In this document: positions 1-5,943 of the stretch, piece after piece
How the letters are laid out: every line of letters starts with the position of its first letter
How positions within the stretch are numbered: the stretch's first letter is position 1
NCBI RefSeq assembly: GCF_000718775.1
Contig: NZ_JOCB01000165.1
Location: 1-9,157, forward strand
Direction of reading: 5' to 3'
Source: Streptomyces sp. NRRL S-31
GTDB lineage: Bacteria; Actinomycetota; Actinomycetes; Streptomycetales; Streptomycetaceae
Length of the DNA stretch: 9,157 bases
Position numbers and translations under genes: made by a program
Notes under the pieces: generated by a model
Databases searched by the model: none
What the model was told of the DNA's origin: nothing
What the model saw: only the letters and a program-made list of their open reading frames with translations

Positions 1-3000
1 CGGCCGTGCCCTGGGCGGGTACGGCGGCTCCGGGAGCCGGCGGGACGGGAGCCGGAGTCCCGGCGGGCGACTGTACGGCGGGCACCCCGGGCGTCCCGGG
101 CACCCCGGGCACCCCGGGCGTCCCGGGCGTCCCGGGCCCGGTGGGGACGGGGACGCCCCGCCCGTCCGTGCCCCGCGCCGGGACGCCGTGCGCCGCGGGT
201 CCCTGGCCGGGGACCCGCGGTACGGCCGCCTCCGCCGCTCCCGGCGGGACCGGGCCGGGTGCGCCCGGCACCGGGAAGGACTGCGGCGGGACCTGGCCGG
301 GTGCCGTCCCCGGCGCCACGGCCTGGGCCGGCTGGGCCGGCTGGGCCATGGCCCGGCGCCGGCGGCCGGTCGGCGCGCTGGTGGGGTGCGGCTGCGGCGG
401 CGTGTGGTCGTCGGCCTGGTCGAGCGGTACGGCGTCGTGCCGGCCGTCGTCGCCCGGAAGACCCCCGGCGGGAACACCGGGAGCACCGGGAGCCGGGGGC
501 ACCGGTACGGCCGTACCCGGAGCCGCGCCAGGAGCCGCGACCGGGGCCGTTCCGCTCGCCGGTGCGGGTGCGGGTGCGGGTGCGGGTGCGGGTGCGGGGG
601 CCTCGGGGGAGCGGTCGGCCTGGGCAGGCGGCAGGGCGAACACCGTCCGCGCACCGCCCGCCTCCTGCGCCGCGGCACGCTCCGCCGCGGCGGCCAGCGC
701 CCGTCGGCGCCGCTCGCCCGGCTGTCCGCCCTCGCCGGCGTCCGCCTCGTCGCCCTGTGCCGGAACCGAGGTCACGCCCTGCGCGGGGACCGCCGCCGTC
801 CCCTGTGCGGGGACCGCGGTGGCGCCCTGGGCCGGGGCCGTCTCGCCGCCCTGCGCCGGAAGGGCCCGCGCCGGGAACCCCTGCGCGCCCGGAACACCCG
901 GAGCCGGCATGGCACCGGCCGCGGGGAGGGCCGGCGGCAGCGCGGCCTGCGGGGCGTCCGGGTCGCGGCGGGCACGCCGGCCCGTCGGCACGGGCACGCC
1001 CTGCGGCGGCACGGTGCCACCGAGCCCCGTGCCCACGGCGGCGGCGCCCGCGCCCTGCTCGGCCGAGGTCATCACCGCACCCTCGGACACGCCCTTGCCC
1101 GCATCGCTGCCGGCGTCCGGAATCTCCGGACCGTCCGCGCCGTCCGCGCCGTTGTCGGCGGGTCGCCCGCGGCGCCGCCCGGTCCCGCCGGAGGCGCTCT
1201 CCGCGCCCTCGGCCGGGAACACGGCGTCCTCCTCGGCGGGCGCCCCGGCCCGCCGCCGGCGCCGGCCGGTCGGCACCGGCGCGTCCGCCTCACCGGCGTC
1301 CCCGCCGGTCAGGTCACTCTCCAGGAAGGCGTCCGTGGAACCCCGCCGGGCCCGCCGCCGGCCACCGGCCTGCTCGGCCGCGCCGGAATCGTCCACGGCG
1401 GCCACACCGGTGTCCGCCGGCCCCGCGCCGGGCACGGTGTCCGGGAGCCGCGCGGCGACCGCGCCCGCCCCGCCGCCGAGCGGCACCTCCAGCACGTACG
1501 CGCTGCCGCTCATGCCCGGCACCTCGTGCGTCTGGAGCACACCCCCGTGGGCGCGCACGATCCCGCGCACGATCGGCTCGTGCACCGGGTCTCCCCCGGC
1601 GTACGGTCCGCGGACCTCGATCCGCACCACCTCACCGCGCTGGGCGGCGGCGACCACGACGGTGTTGTCCAGGTAACCGCCCGCCGACACGGGCGTGTTG
1701 CCGGTGGCGTCGACCCCGGCGACATCCGCCACGAGGTGCGCGAGGGCGACGGCCAGCCGCTGCGCGTCGACCTCGGCCTCGATGGGCGGCGCGTGCACGG
1801 CGAACTGCACGCGGCCCGGTCCGATCAGCTCGACGGCCCCGTCCACACCGGCGGCGACGACGGCGTCCAGCATCACCTTCGTCCGGGTGATGTGGTCGCT
1901 GCCCGCGTCCAGCCGCTGGTAGCCGAGGACGTTGTCGATCAGGGTGGTGATCCGGGAGTACCCGGCGGACAGGTGGTGCAGGACCTGGTTGGCCTCGGGC
2001 CACAGCTGCCCGGCGTCGTCCGCCGCCAGTGCGGACAGCTCGCGCCGCAGCTCGTCCAGCGGTCCGCGCAGCGACTCGCCGAGCAGGGTCAGCAACTGCT
2101 CGTGCCGTCCGGCGAGGGCCTCGTACCGGTCCTTCTCCCGTTCGGCGAGCGCGGCGTACCGCTCCTCGCCGGCCGCCAGCTCCTCCGTGTGCGCCTCGCG
2201 CAGTTCCTCGGTCTCGGCGACGTGCCGCTGGCGCAGCGCGGTCAGGTCGGAGGCGTGTTCCTCGGAGAGTTTCTCCAGCTCCTCGGCGTGCGCCTGCTCC
2301 AGCGCGGCCTTCTCCTCGACCAGGGCGTCGTACGGCCGCCGGTCGGTGAAGGTCATCACGGCGCCGACGAGCTGGTCCCCGTCCCGCACCGGCGCGGTGG
2401 TCAGGTCGACCGACACCTTCCGGTCGCCCTTGGACCACAGCGTCTGCCCGCGCACCCGGTGCTTGCGCCCCGAGCGCAGGGTGTCGGCGAGCGGCGACTC
2501 CTCGTACGGGAACGGCGATCCGTCGGCACGCGAGTGCAGTACGAGGGTGTGCAGCTCCTTGCCGCCCAGCTCGCCGGCCCGGTATCCCAGTATCTGGGCG
2601 GCGGCCGGGTTGACGAGGACGATCCGCCCGTCGGTGTCGGTGCCCACGACGCCCTCGGCCGCGGCGCGCAGGATCATCTCGGTCTGCCGCTGCGAGCGGG
2701 CCAGCTCCGCCTCGGTGTCGACGGTCCCGGACAGGTCCCGGACCACGATCATCAGCAGCTCGTCGCCGGTGTAGCCGTAACCGTCGTACGCCTGCTGGCC
2801 GTTCTCCAGGTTCGCGCTGGTGACCTCGACCGGGAACTCGTTGCCGTCCGTGCGCCGCGCGACCATCCGGGTCGGCTTGGTCCGCCCCCGGGGGTCCATG
2901 TGGTCGGGCCGCCGCATCGACCCCGGGATCAGTCTGGAGTCGAACTCGGGCAGCAGATCGAGCAGCCCGCGCCCCACCAGGGCCGTACCGGGGGCCTCGA

Positions 3001-3127
3001 AGGCCTCCAACGCGATGGTGTTGGCGTTGACGACGGTTCCGTTGGCGTTGACCAGGACCAACGCGTCCGGCAGCGCGTCCAGTATGGCTGCGAGGCGAGC
3101 AGCGCCCCGGGATGGCCTGCCGCTCAC
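1..3127 (-). CDS. Double-PAS sensor with degenerate histidine-kinase core and long disordered tail (3' end outside window)
   Basis: The minus-strand frame is open from a GTG at 3127 to the left edge (about 1042 codons seen). Residues ~10-135 and ~145-265 read as two PAS domains; the second has the typical stretch 'AEGVVGTDTDGRIVLVNPAA'. Residues ~268-345 are a Glu/Ala/Arg-rich coiled coil. Residues ~343-550 resemble a DHp plus HATPase unit, but the phosphoacceptor motif (usually SHELRTPL) is GESLRGPL, with Glu351 in place of His. The N-box reads HLVADV, and the glycine-rich ATP lid is largely missing. From ~550 the protein is an Ala/Pro/Gly tail with repeated Arg clusters. No transmembrane segment is visible, so it is probably cytoplasmic. 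I infer ligand sensing or scaffolding rather than autophosphorylation. Long plus-strand open frames over this gene are GC-driven shadows. The ligand and any output domain past the left edge are unknown. Confidence 0.8.
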   Translation of the reverse strand, partial: MSGRPSRGAARLAAILDALPDALVLVNANGTVVNANTIALEAFEAPGTALVGRGLLDLLPEFDSRLIPGSMRRPDHMDPRGRTKPTRMVARRTDGNEFPVEVTSANLENGQQAYDGYGYTGDELLMIVVRDLSGTVDTEAELARSQRQTEMILRAAAEGVVGTDTDGRIVLVNPAAAQILGYRAGELGGKELHTLVLHSRADGSPFPYEESPLADTLRSGRKHRVRGQTLWSKGDRKVSVDLTTAPVRDGDQLVGAVMTFTDRRPYDALVEEKAALEQAHAEELEKLSEEHASDLTALRQRHVAETEELREAHTEELAAGEERYAALAEREKDRYEALAGRHEQLLTLLGESLRGPLDELRRELSALAADDAGQLWPEANQVLHHLSAGYSRITTLIDNVLGYQRLDAGSDHITRTKVMLDAVVAAGVDGAVELIGPGRVQFAVHAPPIEAEVDAQRLAVALAHLVADVAGVDATGNTPVSAGGYLDNTVVVAAAQRGEVVRIEVRGPYAGGDPVHEPIVRGIVRAHGGVLQTHEVPGMSGSAYVLEVPLGGGAGAVAARLPDTVPGAGPADTGVAAVDDSGAAEQAGGRRRARRGSTDAFLESDLTGGDAGEADAPVPTGRRRRRAGAPAEEDAVFPAEGAESASGGTGRRRGRPADNGADGADGPEIPDAGSDAGKGVSEGAVMTSAEQGAGAAAVGTGLGGTVPPQGVPVPTGRRARRDPDAPQAALPPALPAAGAMPAPGVPGAQGFPARALPAQGGETAPAQGATAVPAQGTAAVPAQGVTSVPAQGDEADAGEGGQPGERRRRALAAAAERAAAQEAGGARTVFALPPAQADRSPEAPAPAPAPAPAPAPASGTAPVAAPGAAPGTAVPVPPAPGAPGVPAGGLPGDDGRHDAVPLDQADDHTPPQPHPTSAPTGRRRRAMAQPAQPAQAVAPGTAPGQVPPQSFPVPGAPGPVPPGAAEAAVPRVPGQGPAAHGVPARGTDGRGVPVPTGPGTPGTPGVPGVPGTPGVPAVQSPAGTPAPVPPAPGAAVPAQGTA
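80..133 (-). repeat. Collagen-like Gly-Thr/Val-Pro triplet repeat in the PAS protein tail
   Basis: In the minus reading frame six consecutive Gly-X-Pro triplets (X = Thr or Val) are encoded by near-identical 9-bp units of the type GGC/CCGGG. Gly-X-Pro is a collagen-like pattern, but six triplets are few and may only be a flexible linker. The DNA is prone to slippage, so copy number may vary between strains. Confidence 0.65.
560..601 (-). repeat. Seven-fold Ala-Pro dipeptide repeat (GGGTGC hexamer microsatellite)
   Basis: The plus strand shows a perfect run of GGGTGC hexamers, read on the minus strand as (Pro-Ala)7. Such Ala-Pro rods are stiff extended linkers. The hexamer keeps the frame, so length changes would not break the gene. 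Confidence 0.75.
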
Positions 3128-3133
3128 GAGACG

Positions 3134-3143
3134 CCTTCCTCCC
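3134..3143 (-). promoter_or_regulatory. Ribosome binding site fixing the GTG start of the PAS gene
   Basis: On the minus strand GGGAGGAAGG lies about six bases before GTG 3127. This near-perfect anti-16S match decides the start, which also places the first PAS domain directly at the N-terminus. Confidence 0.7.
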
Positions 3144-3233
3144 TGTTACCGCACCTTGCCGACAGCTCGGGCCATCTTGCCAACCGGCCCGCGACGTGTC
3201 ACGCGAGGGAGTCTAAGGGCACGGGTCGTGCGC

Positions 3234-3303
3234 GCGGTGCCGGATGGGAGGGAGGTCCCACGAGGAAGTGACGGCGAACGGGTGACGCGTGGTCCGGCAC
3301 CGC
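3234..3303. repeat. 11-bp inverted repeat with 48-bp loop between inhibitor and PAS genes
   Basis: GCGGTGCCGGA (3234-3244) is exactly complementary to TCCGGCACCGC (3293-3303). It lies in the 271-bp gap after the inhibitor stop and before the PAS start, both on the minus strand. It could be a factor-independent termination or attenuation structure, or an operator pair. The loop is long and no T-tract follows. Confidence 0.4.
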
Positions 3304-3331
3304 GATACCTCCGCCGGACCTTTACGGAACC

Positions 3332-3394
3332 GGTGCGTCCGCCCCCGGCCCCGCCGCCACCATCCCCGGCCCCGTCGCCACCTCCCCCGGCCCC
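3332..3394 (-). repeat. Three tandem 21-bp G-rich repeats in the inhibitor 3' UTR
   Basis: Read on the minus strand, three 21-bp units each begin GGGGCCGGGG and then diverge. They start only four bases after the inhibitor stop codon. Units are 3374-3394, 3353-3373 and 3332-3352; the first two are the most alike. The G-runs (GGGG, GGGGG, GGGG) on the transcribed-product strand could form a G-quadruplex in the mRNA. They may act in termination or mRNA stability, or be a simple expansion. Confidence 0.7.
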
Positions 3395-3398
3395 TCGG

Positions 3399-3863
3399 CT
3401 ACCGGGGCGCCCCCACCTCCGGCAGCAGGGGCACCAACCGGTCCCACCGCCCGATCTCGCACCCGTTGCCGCGGTCGAAGGAGGCGTCGACCGGGCGCCC
3501 GGCCCAGGTACCGGTGACCCGGGCGGTGGCCGGGCCGCCGTGCTGCATGGTGCAGGTGGCGCCGGGGTCGACCGGCGCGAAGGGGTCCCGGCCCCACTGC
3601 GTGCGCGTGTCGAGCGTCCGGCAGGCCCCGGAGACGTCGGGGTGGTGCCCGGCCTCGGGATGGCAGTACACCTCGTACCTCCCGTCCCGTCCGGCGCCGG
3701 CGTGCCGGACCACGACGGTGAGGTGGTCGCCCCGGTCGTCGGGCCGGACGGGCGGCGGCAGGGCCCCGGCGGGGGCGGCGGTGAGCGGGACGAGGGAAGC
3801 GGAGGCGGCGGCGGCCAGGGAAGCCAGGAGGAGGCGCCCGGGAACCGGCAGGACGAAGACCAT
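3399..3863 (-). CDS. Secreted subtilisin-inhibitor-like (SSI family) serine protease inhibitor
   Basis: A 154-residue protein with a Sec signal (basic-poor n-region, hydrophobic core ~10-30, Ala-rich cleavage area ~29-34) and a ~120-residue mature domain of SSI type. The four cysteines at 67, 81, 104 and 135 match SSI spacing (about 15 and 30 residues apart) and should form two disulphides. The segment 'YEVYCHPEAGHHPDVSGAC' fits the SSI signature around the first disulphide. The reactive loop CTMQH corresponds to CPMVY of classical SSI, giving P1 = Met106, which suits subtilisin-like proteases. The family forms extracellular homodimers that hold substrate-like complexes with secreted proteases. 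I chose ATG 3863 because it directly precedes the signal peptide; the frame stays open to an ATG at 4037, but the added N-terminus is Arg-rich and unlike a secretion signal. The ribosome site (GGACAGGG) is close and weak. Confidence 0.85.
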   Translation of the reverse strand: MVFVLPVPGRLLLASLAAAASASLVPLTAAPAGALPPPVRPDDRGDHLTVVVRHAGAGRDGRYEVYCHPEAGHHPDVSGACRTLDTRTQWGRDPFAPVDPGATCTMQHGGPATARVTGTWAGRPVDASFDRGNGCEIGRWDRLVPLLPEVGAPR

Positions 3864-3880
3864 GCCCTGTCCAACGCGGG

Positions 3881-3914
3881 ACCCGCCGGAACGTGGCGCC
3901 ACCCGCCGGAACGT
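3881..3914 (-). promoter_or_regulatory. Paired 14-bp direct repeats upstream of the inhibitor start
   Basis: ACCCGCCGGAACGT occurs at 3881-3894 and 3901-3914 (plus-strand reading), exactly 20 bp or two helical turns apart, 18 bp upstream of the inhibitor ATG. A perfect 7-bp hairpin (GCTCCGC/GCGGAGC, 3916-3932) is adjacent. The spacing would suit a dimeric regulator, but no clear -35/-10 pair was found, so the sites may also lie within the 5' UTR. Confidence 0.5.
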
Positions 3915-4071
3915 TGCTCCGCCCGGCGGAGCGTCTCGCGGCCCCCGCCGGGCGAAGCCCTTTGCCCTGCGGGGCGACTGCCTAGTACCGTGGGGGGCGA
4001 TTGGTGACAGGGCACTCACCTGTGTCATCATCTGCACGCACCATTCGCGCGCTCGCGTGAGCGGTTGTGCT

Positions 4072-4162
4072 GGAGGCGTCGCCTAGTCCGGTCTATGGCG
4101 CCGCACTGCTAATGCGGTTTGGGTCTTACAGCCCATCGAGGGTTCAAATCCCTCCGCCTCCG
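4072..4162 (+). tRNA. tRNA-Ser (anticodon GCT)
   Basis: The acceptor stem GGAGGCG (4072-4078) pairs with CGCCTCC (4155-4161), with G as discriminator. The anticodon stem CCGCA/TGCGG encloses loop CTGCTAA with anticodon GCT at 4108-4110. The long variable arm is typical of class II serine tRNA. The T-arm GAGGG-TTCAAAT-CCCTC is perfect. The 3' CCA is not encoded. It reads AGC/AGT codons. Confidence 0.95.
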
Positions 4163-4170
4163 CTCCATCT

Positions 4171-4201
4171 CGAAGCCCCGGTCCCCAGGACCGGGGCTTC
4201 G
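4171..4201 (+). terminator. Strong hairpin after tRNA-Ser
   Basis: A perfect 14-bp stem (4171-4184 with 4188-4201) closes a 3-nt CCA loop nine bases after the tRNA. There is no long T-tract, which is common for actinobacterial terminators. Confidence 0.8.
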
Positions 4202-4290
4202 GCGTTCCCCGGCTTCCCCCGCCCCCGCCTGCGCGTTCCCACCCGTCCTCTGGGCGTTTTCGCAGGTCACAAGGGGTGTGGGGAGCGGAT

Positions 4291-4319
4291 TTCACATGAC
4301 GGCGGCAGTCATGTAATGT
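4291..4319 (+). promoter_or_regulatory. Promoter of tRNA-Arg with a palindrome in its spacer
   Basis: TTCACA (4291-4296) and TAATGT (4314-4319) are separated by exactly 17 bp, close to a vegetative sigma consensus. They lie about 60 bp upstream of the tRNA in a locally AT-richer stretch. The spacer carries an inverted repeat, CATGAC (4295-4300) and GTCATG (4308-4313), overlapping the end of the -35 box. It could be an operator or a chance structure. Confidence 0.55.
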
Positions 4320-4379
4320 TCTTCCTGTCGCCGGGAACGGGCCGAAAGGGCCGGGAACGAAGACGAAACAAAAGAACAA

Positions 4380-4452
4380 GCACTCGTAGCTTAACGGATA
4401 GAGCATCTGACTACGGATCAGAAGGTTGCAGGTTCGAATCCTGCCGAGTGCA
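4380..4452 (+). tRNA. tRNA-Arg (anticodon ACG), integration target
   Basis: GCACTCG (4380-4386) pairs with CGAGTGC (4445-4451), with discriminator A4452. The anticodon stem TCTGA/TCAGA holds loop CTACGGA with anticodon ACG (4413-4415), whose A34 would normally be edited to inosine to read CGN codons. The gene is complete although its 3' part is the left attachment site: the element restored the tRNA end upon insertion, as is usual for tyrosine integrases. Confidence 0.95.
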
Positions 4453-4454
4453 CA
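4411..4454 (+). repeat. attL: 44-bp direct repeat in the tRNA-Arg 3' half
   Basis: It runs from the first base of the anticodon loop to two bases beyond the tRNA discriminator and is identical to 8215-8258. The bases just outside differ (A4410 against G8214; C4455 against T8259), which defines the length. Confidence 0.92.
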
Positions 4455-4459
4455 CAGAT

Positions 4460-4489
4460 GAGAGGCCCCGGATTACTCCGGGGCCTCTC
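4460..4489 (+). terminator. Element-borne terminator of tRNA-Arg
   Basis: A 12-bp perfect stem (4460-4471 with 4478-4489) with loop ATTACT follows the tRNA by seven bases, and GCGTTT comes after. It lies inside the island, so by the usual integration scheme it came with the element. The stem resembles the hairpin next to attR. Confidence 0.75.
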
Positions 4490-4504
4490 GCGTTTCAGGG
4501 GCGT

Positions 4505-4525
4505 ACAGCAGCGAAGTGCAGCAAC
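4505..4525 (+). promoter_or_regulatory. Candidate left arm-type integrase sites
   Basis: ACAGCAGC (4505-4512) and GCAGCAAC (4518-4525) are direct repeats with a 13-bp period, about 50 bp inside attL and next to the int stop codon. The same arrangement and period occur just inside attR at 8111-8131. Tyrosine integrases bind such arm sites with their N-terminal domain. The role is inferred. Confidence 0.5.
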
Positions 4526-4529
4526 CGCG

Positions 4530-5380
4530 TCAGCCGGCGCCGCCCATGGCATCCGACAGCTTGCCGAGCGCGGCCCGCACCTCTTCCTCGCTGGCTTCGG
4601 CGTAGACCTCCATCGTCATGGCGATCTGGGAGTGCTGCAGGATCCGCTGGGCGATCTTCGGATGGATCTTGAGTGCGACCAGGAGCGAGCTGCACGTGTG
4701 CCGGGTGTTCCGGAGCGGGATGACGCGGACGCCGGCGCGGCGGGCCCGCAGCGCGAACATCCGGGTGAGGTTCCCCGGCTCGATCGGGGTGCCGTACTTC
4801 GTGGTGAAGATCAGGTCGTGCGTGCCCTGCCACAGCTCCCCGGCCGCCTTCCGGTCTCCGCTCTGCTGAGCCCGCCGCATGCGGAGGGCCTTGAGGCACA
4901 GCGCCGGGAGGGGAAGGAAGTCGTCCGACTCCGCGGTCTTGGTTTCCCGGTGGAGGATCTGCCGCCCGGCCCGCTGGATCTGGTGATCCACGTAGATCTC
5001 ACCTGCGTCGAAGTCCACCGACTTCCAGGTGAGCCCCAGGACCTCGCCCCGGCGCAGGCCGAGGCAGAGCACGAGCATCCAGGCCGCGAAGAGGTGATCG
5101 TCCCGCGCGGCGCAGTCGGCGAGGAACCGGCCCGCCTCGGCGACCGACCAGGGCTTGATCCGGCGGCGGCGCGGTTTGGGGACCTTCACCAGTGAGGCGA
5201 CGTTCTTGCCGATTTCCTCTTCGGCCACGGCATGGGTCAGGGCAGCACGGAGAGCGTCACGTGCGGCCTGGATGACGCGCCGGGACGGGAACGCTTCACA
5301 GCACTCTCCGACCGCGCAACACCGCTGCCGTGCCTTGGCCCGCCTGGCGTCCTTGCCCTGGGCCCAGCACGAGCATCTCG
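4530..5380 (-). pseudogene. int: Tyrosine integrase remnant, N-terminal part deleted (int)
   Basis: The C-terminal catalytic domain of a tyrosine recombinase, which would catalyse integration and excision at tRNA-Arg. From the GTG at 5228 the readable part is 232 residues: Arg59 in GLRRGE, Lys97, box II Arg176 in RNTRHT (the usual box II His is Arg173), His199 in LQHSQ and the nucleophile Tyr209 in MEVYAE. The same frame stays integrase-like upstream of 5228 ('SRRVIQAARDALRAALTHA' and a Cys-rich CCxxxECC segment) as far as ~5366. There it meets xis sequence, so the arm-binding domain and part of the core-binding domain are lost. Related AICE integrases are usually near 400 residues. The 232-residue piece could be translated from the GTG, but should not make a functional recombinase. 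It ends next to attL, as in intact elements. Confidence 0.85.
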
Positions 5381-5430
5381 GCGACTTCGGCCGTGGTGTG
5401 CCACTTGCGGGTGATGGTCACCGTTGTCAT
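5296..5430 (-). pseudogene. xis: Excisionase (xis) start fused out of frame to int sequence
   Basis: ATG 5430 begins a short protein whose first ~23 residues ('MTTVTITRKWHTTAEVAEML') match the winged-helix/MerR-like excisionases of AICEs, which open with a Tyr/Trp-x-Thr-Thr-x-Glu-Val-Ala-Glu-Met-Leu helix. After ~VLG the expected recognition helix and wing are missing. The frame enters int DNA in the wrong phase and stops at 5296, giving a 44-residue product. The ATG overlaps the rep stop (ATGA, 5427-5430), so translation was coupled to rep. The junction lies around 5365-5385. Excision should be impossible without another excisionase. Confidence 0.7.
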
Positions 5431-5825
5431 GGGGTGGGCTCTCCTTCCGTGCCGGGGGCGGGTTCGAGGGATGCGGCAAGCCAGGTTTCGGTGTCGGACA
5501 GGCCGGTGCCGGCGAAGACCCAGTGGGCGAGGACGTACGTCGTGTCTGCCGGGCGTTCGTCGGTTGCTGCCTGGGCGCGGCGCCATTCGGCGCGGGTGTC
5601 GCGGAGGGCGCCGAGGGTGGAGTAGCGGCGGGACTTGGTGGAGAAGCGGCCGCGGAATCCGAGCATGTGGGCCCAGGCGCGCAGGCGGAGGTGTCCAGGT
5701 CCTTGCGGGCGCCGAGGGTCCAGGCGGTGCGGATGAGGCGGCAGGCGTGGTCGCTGATGTCGAGCTGGGCGAGTTCGGCGGCGAACTTGAGCGGCCGGTC
5801 GAGGGCGCCCGTCGCTACAGCCCGG
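5427..5825 (-). pseudogene. AICE replication initiator (RepSA-like) C-terminal remnant with a 1-bp frameshift
   Basis: Two frames together rebuild the C-terminus of a RepSA-type rolling-circle initiator. The first (from ~5825) contains 'LDRPLKFAAELAQLDISDHA' and 'GARKDLDT'. The second contains LRAWAHMLGFRGRFSTKSRR and ends EPAPGTEGEPTP at 5427. The frame changes at about 5690/5691: one C restored after GACAC (minus strand) would give DLDTLRLRAWAHMLGF, a continuous family-like reading. The N-terminal part with the catalytic tyrosine and metal-binding region is absent, and unrelated sequence begins at ~5825. In intact elements this protein nicks the origin for autonomous replication and transfer. 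Its stop overlaps the xis start. Confidence 0.75.
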
Positions 5826-5843
5826 GTCTGGGGGCTGAGGTGC

Positions 5844-5943
5844 CCAGAATTCCCGGAAGAAGTGAGCCGGGCCCGCCGCTGGACCCGCGACATCCTGCGC
5901 GGATTACCTGTGGCGGATGACGCCGCGCTGATCGTTCGACGCC
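5844..5943 (+). pseudogene. Fragment of an RsbW-like ATP-binding (anti-sigma/HATPase) protein
   Basis: The plus frame reads EFPEEVSRARRWTRDILRG followed by LPVADDAALIV. This resembles the N-terminal helix region of the many small Streptomyces RsbW-like HATPase proteins (FP...V..AR.WTR..L...P.ADDA.L.V.EL). The ATP-binding N-box and glycine-rich motifs that should follow are missing; the reading becomes unrelated after ~5940. No start codon or ribosome site precedes it. It is probably debris from recombination inside the island. It is short, so the family call is tentative. Confidence 0.4.

Noticed and set aside
80..601. CRISPR-like array in the repeat-rich left region
   Set aside because: The repeats are short in-frame coding microsatellites without spacers.
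6..3271. Several very long plus-strand open frames (up to about 1000 codons) over the PAS gene
   Set aside because: They are made of low-complexity Arg/Gly/Pro/Ala or Val/Gln/Leu-rich sequence without domains. The minus frame has PAS domains, a proper ribosome site and coding-like third positions, so these are antisense shadows.
3962..3988. Promoter TTGCCC-N15-TAGTAC upstream of tRNA-Ser
   Set aside because: The 15-bp spacer is too short and the boxes are weak; the real tRNA-Ser promoter is not identified.
3864..4037. Longer inhibitor starting at ATG 4037
   Set aside because: The extra 58 residues are Arg/Pro-rich and would bury the signal peptide; ATG 3863 lies right before it.
4067..4672. 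Plus-strand open frame covering both tRNAs and their terminators
   Set aside because: It reads through two complete tRNA genes and hairpins; not coding.
4458..5195. 245-codon plus-strand open frame opposite int
   Set aside because: Antisense to a frame with all tyrosine-recombinase motifs; no domain of its own.
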